This document shows positions 6,104 through 11,147 of a stretch of DNA of 11,147 bases, in pieces. This DNA comes from Anaerolineales bacterium (GTDB lineage: Bacteria; Chloroflexota; Anaerolineae; Anaerolineales; UBA6663): assembly GCA_016789245.1 (NCBI GenBank), contig JAEURM010000042.1, positions 1 to 11,147 on the forward strand, given 5' to 3'. The notes under the pieces are model-generated. The model was not told where the DNA came from, did no database searches, and worked only from the letters and a program-made list of their open reading frames with translations. The position numbers and the translations under genes were made by a program. The first letter of the stretch is position 1. Each line of letters starts with the position of its first letter.

Positions 6104-7534
6104 TTAGTTGCGCCCAACCGTATGGAGCAGGATGAAGTTGGCCGGAACGAGTTTGTTCGGCGGCAGGCCACCAATGAGAATGACTTGTTGGCCGGGCCGC
6201 ACCGGCGAGTTGAGGAGTAGGGCGGCTTCCACGTGCGCAATCATCGTTTCCACGCTATCCGCTTGCGGGATGAGATATGGCGTAACGCCCCAGAGCATAC
6301 TCATGCGGCCATGGGTTTTAGCGTCTGGCGTAAAGGCCAAAATTGGTACGCTGGGCCGCGCTTTAGAAAGCAAACGCGCATTACGGCCCGTCAGTGTGAA
6401 TACGGCAATAGCGCGTACATCGCGGTCATGCGCCAATTCACGCGCGGCGCGGGAGAGCGCAATGGAGTCTTCATTGGTCACTTCGTTGGGCACGCGCCAG
6501 CGGGTGTACTTCTCGGCGTTGGCTTCGGCTTCCTCGGCAATGGAGGCCATCATCTTCACCGCTTCAATGGGGAAATTGCCCGAGGCCGTTTCGCCGGAGA
6601 GCATCACCGCGTCCGTGCCGTCAAAAATCGCGTTCGCCACGTCCGAAACTTCGGCGCGCGTGGGGATAGGGGCCTTAATCATAGATTCCAGCATCTGTGT
6701 GGCCGTAATCACAATTTTGCGGTGGCGGTTGGCGGCTTCAATAATGCGCTTTTGTGCGGTGGGCACTTGTTGCGGCGAAAGCTCCACGCCTAAATCACCC
6801 CGTGCCACCATTACGCCATCCGCCATATCCACAATGGATTCAAGATTATCCAACGCGGAGGGTTTCTCCAACTTGGCGATGATGGGCATCTTCGAGGCGC
6901 GCGGGTCAATTTCCACGATGGCGCGTTTGATAAGGGCCACATCTTCCGCGCGGCGTACAAACGAGAGCGCCACGTAATCTACGTTTTGCTCAATGCCAAA
7001 CTTCAAGTCTTCGCGGTCTTTTTCGGTGAGGGAGGGTGTGTTGACCAGCACGCCGGGTAAGTTAATGCCTTTATGCTCTTTGAGCGGGCCGCCGTGTACC
7101 ACGCGCGTGTGCACTTCGGTGGGCGTCACCCGCTCTACGCGCAATTCCAGCAAGCCGTCATCCAGCAGAATCCGGTCACCAGCCTTCACATCGCCGGGCA
7201 AGCCTTCGTACGTGGTAGAAACCATCCGCACATCACCTTCCATCTCCTGTGTGGTGATGATAAGTTCCGCGCCGTCAATCAGCTCTACCGGTTTATGGTC
7301 TTTGAGCCAGCCAGTGCGGATTTTGGGGCCTTGCAAATCTTGGAGCAGGGCTACGGGGCGGTTGAGGCGGTTAGCTACGCGGCGGATGCGGCCGATGTTG
7401 GCGGCATGGTCTTCATGAGTGCCGTGCGAAAAATTGAGCCGCGCGACGTTCATGCCGGCTTCAATGAGTTGAGTCAGCTTTTCCTCAGTATTACAAGCTG
7501 GCCCAATGGTACAAACAATTTTTGTGGAGCGCAT
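6104..7534 (-). CDS. pyk: Pyruvate kinase
   Basis: Cytoplasmic glycolytic enzyme that transfers phosphate from phosphoenolpyruvate to ADP, giving pyruvate and ATP. At 476 residues it is the normal bacterial length without an extra C-terminal domain. The start is STKIVCTIGPA, then NVARLNFSHG with Arg32 at 29-38. The B domain lies at about 71-167. The catalytic signature IIAKLEKPS has Lys221 and metal ligand Glu223, followed by ARGDLG with Asp247, then ATQMLESM and PTRAEVSDVANAIFDGTDAV at 291-310. A regulatory C-terminal domain (about 345-476) ends in LLHTVGRN. The DLQGPKIRTG segment has Lys71 where potassium-dependent enzymes have Glu (Glu117 in rabbit muscle), which predicts potassium-independent activity. 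A GGAAAG ribosome-binding-like sequence sits 9 bases before the ATG at 7534, and an extended -10 promoter element lies upstream. All key residues are intact. Confidence 0.97.
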   Translation of the reverse strand: MRSTKIVCTIGPACNTEEKLTQLIEAGMNVARLNFSHGTHEDHAANIGRIRRVANRLNRPVALLQDLQGPKIRTGWLKDHKPVELIDGAELIITTQEMEGDVRMVSTTYEGLPGDVKAGDRILLDDGLLELRVERVTPTEVHTRVVHGGPLKEHKGINLPGVLVNTPSLTEKDREDLKFGIEQNVDYVALSFVRRAEDVALIKRAIVEIDPRASKMPIIAKLEKPSALDNLESIVDMADGVMVARGDLGVELSPQQVPTAQKRIIEAANRHRKIVITATQMLESMIKAPIPTRAEVSDVANAIFDGTDAVMLSGETASGNFPIEAVKMMASIAEEAEANAEKYTRWRVPNEVTNEDSIALSRAARELAHDRDVRAIAVFTLTGRNARLLSKARPSVPILAFTPDAKTHGRMSMLWGVTPYLIPQADSVETMIAHVEAALLLNSPVRPGQQVILIGGLPPNKLVPANFILLHTVGRN

Positions 7535-7569
7535 ATCAATAATCTTTCCAAATTGGGAATAACCTGAAA

Positions 7570-7578
7570 ATTATAACA
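7570..7578 (-). promoter_or_regulatory. Extended -10 promoter element for pyruvate kinase
   Basis: Read on the minus strand this is TGTTATAAT, a perfect TATAAT box with the TG dinucleotide of extended -10 promoters. It lies 35 bases before the pyk ATG and would give an untranslated leader of roughly 28 bases. No good -35 box is found at 16-18 bp spacing, which fits an extended -10 type. It is the most convincing promoter in the window. Confidence 0.6.
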
Positions 7579-7608
7579 CCCAGCTCTGTAAGCAGTTTTG
7601 GTAAGACT

Positions 7609-7624
7609 CTCAAATTTCTTTGAG
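7609..7624. promoter_or_regulatory. Short AT-rich dyad upstream of the pyk promoter
   Basis: CTCAAA (7609-7614) and TTTGAG (7619-7624) are inverted copies 4 bases apart, about 30 bases upstream of the pyk -10 box and past the stop codon of the transporter gene. It could be an activator or repressor site, or a weak hairpin at the end of the transporter mRNA. The stem is short and AT-rich, so the assignment is tentative. Confidence 0.2.
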
Positions 7625-7671
7625 CGGAAAGCCGTTAATCCTTACAGGGAACGGGTGGCTAGCGCCGGCCC

Positions 7672-8727
7672 TTAATCTTTGTAGCGGTTAAGGCTCTCGC
7701 GGATGCGGTCATCAAGCGGCGTGGTGGGGTGAATGGATTTACGGGGCCGAGGTGGGGGCGGGTTGATGAAATTGTAGACGCTATCAAACCAAGCGGTAAA
7801 GATGAGCAACCACGGTTTGGGGCGGGGAATAGCGCCCAACGCCTGCTCTTGGGTAATGAGGAGCATAGAAAGCGCCAAAAACGCCGCACCCAACCATTGC
7901 CAGCCGGTGAACGTTTCGTTGAGTAGGAAGATGGCGGCCAGAATGGTAACAAAGGCTTCGCTCAGATTGAGCAAAACGGCCTGCATGCCGCCCAACTGTT
8001 TGACGCCGACGAACAGCGTGATGCGGGCCGTGATGGTGACGAGCGTGAGCAGAAGCACCGGCGTCCAAGTAGCGGGCGTGGTGGGCAGGGGCGGCATCCC
8101 ATTAAAAACGTAGGCGATAAACACCGTGGCCGCCATGCCACTCAGCGTGTAGAGCGTCACCGTGGGAGCGGGCGCGTCATACAATGTGCGCTGATTAATC
8201 CAAATATGTAGGCCGTACATTGCGCCAGCCGCGATCATGGCGAGTGCGGCTAGCCAATTGGCGTTGCCCGGGTCTGACCATTTGAGCAGAAACACGGCCA
8301 CCAGCGCCAACCCCAGCCGCACCAACGTGAGGCGCGAAAGGCGGTAGCCATCCAGCCAAGAGAACAAAGTGAGGAAAACTAGATACAGCGTGAACAGCAG
8401 TTGGCTGAGCGAGGCGTTGAGCGTTTTAAGGCTGTTGTAAAACAACAGCGAGCCGAGGCCATTGATGATGCCGGCCACCAAACACGAGATAAAGGCGAAC
8501 GGATAAATGTAGATGTATTTGCGAAAGAACAACAGATAAATCAGCCATAAAACCCCCACTGCGCCGACCGTGCGCAACATCACCACCGTAAACGGCTCCA
8601 ACCCAGCTTCAAAGGCTTGTTTGCCAAAGATGGGCACAAAGCCAGACGCCACCGCCGAAAGCAAAGCCGCCACAATGCCTTGGGCTTGCGCCGATGACCA
8701 ACGGGAGGGTGGGGAATTCTCGCTCAT
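7672..8727 (-). CDS. EamA-family (DMT superfamily) inner-membrane transporter
   Basis: A 351-residue protein with about 10 membrane helices in two EamA repeats, at roughly 17-149 and 158-292. Repeat 1 begins ALLSAVASGFVPIFGKQAF. Repeat 2 ends with LLNETFTGWQWLGAAFLALS, matching the usual LxE-x(n)-G pattern before the last helix of EamA proteins. Members are metabolite or amino-acid exporters or importers; the substrate cannot be told here. Beyond the last helix is an unusual tail of about 60 residues (293-351) with a proline stretch at 323-328 and many charged residues. EamA proteins are commonly about 300 residues, so the tail is an addition. The ATG at 8727 has no ribosome-binding site and sits 13 bases from a palindromic repeat. 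It lies downstream of the PLP-enzyme-REC gene, so a role in exporting an amino acid is possible but only suggested by position. Confidence 0.87.
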   Translation of the reverse strand: MSENSPPSRWSSAQAQGIVAALLSAVASGFVPIFGKQAFEAGLEPFTVVMLRTVGAVGVLWLIYLLFFRKYIYIYPFAFISCLVAGIINGLGSLLFYNSLKTLNASLSQLLFTLYLVFLTLFSWLDGYRLSRLTLVRLGLALVAVFLLKWSDPGNANWLAALAMIAAGAMYGLHIWINQRTLYDAPAPTVTLYTLSGMAATVFIAYVFNGMPPLPTTPATWTPVLLLTLVTITARITLFVGVKQLGGMQAVLLNLSEAFVTILAAIFLLNETFTGWQWLGAAFLALSMLLITQEQALGAIPRPKPWLLIFTAWFDSVYNFINPPPPRPRKSIHPTTPLDDRIRESLNRYKD

Positions 8728-8740
8728 GACTGACAGATAT

Positions 8741-8805
8741 CAAGCACCCTGAGCTTGTCGAAGGGTGCGAACTCGGCCAAAAACGGCATACTTCGACAGG
8801 CTCAG
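8741..8805. repeat. CTGAGC-TGTCGAAG palindromic dispersed-type repeat
   Basis: CTGAGCTTGTCGAAG at 8749-8763 and CTTCGACAGGCTCAG at 8791-8805 are inverted copies with one mismatch in 15. Nested in it, GCACCCT (8744-8750) pairs perfectly with AGGGTGC (8762-8768). This sequence type is a familiar dispersed intergenic repeat in many bacterial genomes. It occupies half of the spacer between the PLP-enzyme-REC gene and the EamA transporter gene and could end or attenuate transcription between them, although no T-run follows. Confidence 0.75.
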
Positions 8806-8852
8806 CATGCCTGTGCATCGGATTTGGATCTTCTAGAAATAAGTCCTTAAAA

Positions 8853-10550
8853 TCAATTCAACATCTTATTCACATCGTCTAACAAATCATCATTCAAGAA
8901 CGAGCCTTTTTGGAGCAAGGAGTTGGCTTGCCCATCCAGCCGCGCCCGTTCATCCGGTGAGAGCGTTTTGGCCGTCACCACAATCACCGGAATTTCGTGC
9001 GTAACTGGGTCGGAGCGCATGGCGTCCAGCACGGCAAAACCATCCACTTCCGGCATCATCAAATCTAAAATCACCAAATCTGGCGTTTTGGCGCGGATGA
9101 GTTCCAAACCGGCGCGACCATCGTTGGCTTCGTACACGGTGTACTCGCCTTTGGCTTGCAAGATGCGGCGGATGAGCCGGACGGCATCAGGCGTGTCATC
9201 AATAATGGCAATGGAGCGCACGCGTTCATCCAAACGTTCTAGTGCGGCCAATAAGCCTTCTGGCTCTGGTTGGGCCGGGGTGGTAGTGGCTTCCGCTTCA
9301 CCAAATTCTTGCGCCCAACCTTCACCCAAAATTTCACTTTGCACGGGGAAGGTGTGGCCGGTGCAGGCCATCACAATGGTTTCATCCGGCCGGATTAAGT
9401 TTTGGTGCACCAGTTTGAACAATCCGGCAAACGCGGCGGCCGCGCCCGGCTCCATGCTTAAGCCTTCCATTTTGGCCATCACGTGCATGGCGCGGAACAC
9501 TTCATCATCCGTCACGGCTTCCATGGCGCCACCATGTTCCAAAATGTACGCGCGTAAAAGTTGGTAAGCGCGGCCCGGGTTGCCGGTGGCCAACGTGCCA
9601 ATGCGGGTGCGTGGTATAGCTACAATCTCAGCATGGTCTTGTGATTTTTTGAAGGCGGTCACCATCGGGGCACACCCTTCGGCTTGGATGCAGGCCAGCT
9701 TGGGCATCCGGTCAATCAGTCCCATCTCGTACAACTCCCGGAAACCTTTCATGGCACCCACTGGCCCCAAGCCGCCGCTAACGGATTGCACATACCAATC
9801 GGGTGCACGCCACGGCGCGGTGTGGCCTTGCCCGTTGGCTTTGGCGGTGAGTGGCTCAGTCGGCATTTGCCGGGCTAACTGCTCGGCAATCTCAAACGCC
9901 ATTGTTTTCATGCTCTCCACAGAAGCAATGCTCCGTAGGCCACGGTCATAATACATGCCGCGCTGGCGCGCAAACTCTTGCGCCAATTCTTTGGATTTAT
10001 CGTAAGTGGTGGTGACTTTGATAACTTGCGCACCGTACAACGCGCACTCGCGCATTTTTTCTGGCGGCACAAGAGAGGTGAGGAAGGCGTATAACTTAAT
10101 GCCCGCCCGCGCACAGTAGGCCGCATAGCTAATGGCCACATTGCCCGTGGAGGCCACCACGGCATCCGTAATGCCCGCTTCCTTCATCACGGAAACAGCC
10201 AACGCGGCTTGCCGGTCTTTGAAAGAGCCGGAGGGGTTTTGCCGTTCATCTTTGATGAAGATATTCGGGCGGCTCAACATCAGGCCGAGGTTGATGACGG
10301 GGAAGAGCGGCGTATTGCCTTCACCGATGGTGATGGCATGGGCTTGGTCACGCAACGGTAAAAGCTCATGGTAGCGCCATAGACCCGGATCTTTGCGGGT
10401 GTGCGCGCCGGAAAAGCTGGAAGCCGCGCTGGCGTAATCGTACTGTGCTTCCAGCCATTCGCTGTTACAGCGCGTACACTTCAATTGGTTAGGAGAAAAT
10501 GGGGCGCTCAAACCGCAATCCACGCACACCATTTGAATGTTACGGGGCAT
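8853..10550 (-). CDS. Threonine-synthase-like PLP enzyme fused to a response-regulator receiver domain
   Basis: A 565-residue fold-type II PLP enzyme with a C-terminal REC domain. An N-terminal zinc ribbon (Cys9, Cys12, Cys25, Cys28) is followed by the catalytic core at about 55-415: GEGNTPLFP at 76-84, NPSGSFKDR with PLP-binding Lys111, STGNVA at 134-139, SGGLGPVGA at 258-266, IQAEGCAPM at 288-296 and CTGHTFP at 396-402. This best fits threonine synthase, which makes threonine from O-phosphohomoserine. A Pro/Thr/Glu-rich linker (about 418-445) joins a complete REC domain (446-563) with acidic pair Asp451/Asp452, phosphoacceptor Asp496 (ILDLMMP), Thr526 and Lys548. The reading frame is continuous, with no in-frame Met between the enzyme and Met498, so the REC is unlikely to be made separately. 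PSG replaces the usual PTG before the lysine, and GHTFP replaces the usual GHGLKD, so substrate specificity is less certain than fold. Confidence 0.9.
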   Translation of the reverse strand: MPRNIQMVCVDCGLSAPFSPNQLKCTRCNSEWLEAQYDYASAASSFSGAHTRKDPGLWRYHELLPLRDQAHAITIGEGNTPLFPVINLGLMLSRPNIFIKDERQNPSGSFKDRQAALAVSVMKEAGITDAVVASTGNVAISYAAYCARAGIKLYAFLTSLVPPEKMRECALYGAQVIKVTTTYDKSKELAQEFARQRGMYYDRGLRSIASVESMKTMAFEIAEQLARQMPTEPLTAKANGQGHTAPWRAPDWYVQSVSGGLGPVGAMKGFRELYEMGLIDRMPKLACIQAEGCAPMVTAFKKSQDHAEIVAIPRTRIGTLATGNPGRAYQLLRAYILEHGGAMEAVTDDEVFRAMHVMAKMEGLSMEPGAAAAFAGLFKLVHQNLIRPDETIVMACTGHTFPVQSEILGEGWAQEFGEAEATTTPAQPEPEGLLAALERLDERVRSIAIIDDTPDAVRLIRRILQAKGEYTVYEANDGRAGLELIRAKTPDLVILDLMMPEVDGFAVLDAMRSDPVTHEIPVIVVTAKTLSPDERARLDGQANSLLQKGSFLNDDLLDDVNKMLN

Positions 10551-10567
10551 AAGTGAAACGTAAAAAC

Positions 10568-10606
10568 GTGAAAAATAATGCCTATCAGGTGGTGCGCGCT
10601 ACCTGA
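10568..10606 (-). terminator. Possible intrinsic terminator after the hybrid kinase gene
   Basis: On the minus strand TCAGGT (complement of 10601-10606) pairs with ACCTGA (complement of 10585-10590) across a 10-base centre that can add GC and GU pairs. A T-rich tract (CATTATTTTT) begins 4 bases later. It lies 18 bases past the kinase stop codon and would separate, at least partly, the kinase gene from the PLP-enzyme-REC gene. The stem is imperfect. Confidence 0.4.
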
Positions 10607-10624
10607 CTGGTCTTGCACTTGAAA

Positions 10625-11147
10625 TTAATGCGCGCCGTTGGAGCCGTTGTTCTTGCGGCTGAGCACGCGTTCTAGAGCGCGGGTTAAATCGGTTTCCAAA
10701 ATTGGCTTAATCAAATAATCTGCCGCGCCCAACTGTTTAGCCCGTTCGCGCTCATCGGTAATGGTGCACATGATGACGGGGATGGCTTGGGTTTGCGGCG
10801 TGCGCTTGAGTTGGCGTAACACTTCCCAGCTATCTTGGCCCGGCATCACCATATCTAATAAAATGGCATCCGGATTAGTTGCCGCCGCGTGGCTGACAGC
10901 GCCTAAGTTGGCTTGTGTGCTCAAGAGTTGATAGCCGTTGGGCTCCAAGTAGCGCCGGTAAAGGTTCAACAAACCCGCCTGATCTTCAATCACTAGCACA
11001 CGGGGCGTTTCCGGCATTTCAGGCTCAGGAGTGGCGATGGGCGTTCCTAACGTGATTTCTGGCTCTGGCGCTTCTGGCGTGGCTGGCCGTTGATAGACGG
11101 GCAGGGTGAAATAGAACCGAGCGCCTTGGCCGAGCACGCCTTCGCTC
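10625..11147 (-). CDS. Hybrid sensor histidine kinase, C-terminal part with receiver domain (5' end cut by window)
   Basis: The frame is open at the right edge of the window. Its first visible residues, SEGVLGQGARFYFTLPV, are the final glycine-rich box and last strand of a histidine-kinase ATPase domain, so the GTG at 11137 is not a real start. A Pro/Glu-rich linker of about 30 residues follows, then a full REC domain starting PRVLVIEDQ. Counting from that GTG, it has the acidic pair Glu51/Asp52, phosphoacceptor Asp95 (ILLDMVMP), Thr125 and Lys144 (YLIKP). The protein ends about 10 residues past the REC with no output domain. It is therefore a hybrid kinase that passes phosphate through its own receiver. 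The sensor and dimerisation parts are outside the window. The next gene downstream, 74 bases away, also carries a REC domain and is a natural candidate partner. Confidence 0.9.
   Translation of the reverse strand, partial: SEGVLGQGARFYFTLPVYQRPATPEAPEPEITLGTPIATPEPEMPETPRVLVIEDQAGLLNLYRRYLEPNGYQLLSTQANLGAVSHAAATNPDAILLDMVMPGQDSWEVLRQLKRTPQTQAIPVIMCTITDERERAKQLGAADYLIKPILETDLTRALERVLSRKNNGSNGAH

Noticed and set aside
6233..6793. Long plus-strand frames (186 and 289 codons) opposite pyruvate kinase
   Set aside because: Antisense shadows of a highly conserved gene, with low-complexity composition and no recognisable domain.
8923..9567. Plus-strand 214-codon frame opposite the PLP-enzyme-REC gene
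   Set aside because: Ser/Ala/Lys-rich antisense shadow of a clearly coding region.
1988..10624. tRNA, small RNA, CRISPR array or insertion sequence in the spacers
   Set aside because: No cloverleaf, regularly spaced direct repeats or transposase frame was seen; the spacers are short and mostly filled by palindromes.
11080..11137. GTG at 11137 as the start of a stand-alone response regulator
   Set aside because: The frame is open to the window edge and the residues around the GTG are the last box of a histidine-kinase ATPase domain, so the gene continues outside.

Overview
The window looks like chromosomal DNA of a free-living heterotrophic bacterium with mid-range GC (mid-50s percent by eye). 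Most starts have weak or no Shine-Dalgarno sequences. The spacers are full of REP-like palindromes. The gene types (fused LivH-LivM permease, archaeal/plant-like threonine synthase, zinc-ribbon membrane proteins, hybrid kinase with a Pro/Glu-rich linker) suggest a Chloroflexota member of the Anaerolineae type. That placement is inference, not something a marker gene here proves.

Layout. On the plus strand, bases 2-1987 hold the 3' part of a branched-chain amino-acid ABC permease in which LivH and LivM are one polypeptide. Everything else is on the minus strand, read from right to left. It starts with the tail of a hybrid sensor histidine kinase (10625-11147, cut by the window edge). Next is a threonine-synthase-like PLP enzyme fused to a response-regulator receiver domain (8853-10550), then an EamA/DMT-family transporter (7672-8727), pyruvate kinase (6104-7534) and an MFS transporter (4897-6051). 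Last is a three-gene cassette of zinc-ribbon proteins of unknown function (4679 to 2170), convergent with the permease gene. There are no tRNA, rRNA, CRISPR or transposase genes, and no gene-free stretch longer than about 220 bases.

How the genes may work together. The kinase tail and the PLP-enzyme-REC fusion are adjacent and co-directional, 74 bp apart. The simplest reading is a phosphorelay in which a metabolic enzyme of threonine (or related amino acid) metabolism carries its own phosphorylatable switch. Pyruvate kinase has its own promoter-like extended -10 element and is probably an independent unit. The three zinc-ribbon genes share one ribbon spacing (C-X2-C-X14-C-X2-C) and related downstream motifs, so they look like diverged paralogues. 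Two of them are membrane-anchored and the third looks soluble.

Intergenic DNA. Nearly every spacer carries a different palindromic repeat-like element. The convergent spacer at 1984-2173 is notable: it is bounded by inverted TTAACC ends that contain the stop codons of both flanking genes, and it encloses a two-hairpin unit. The most noteworthy items are the PLP-enzyme-REC fusion next to a hybrid kinase, the zinc-ribbon paralogue cassette, and a terminator-like hairpin inside the first codons of the MFS gene.
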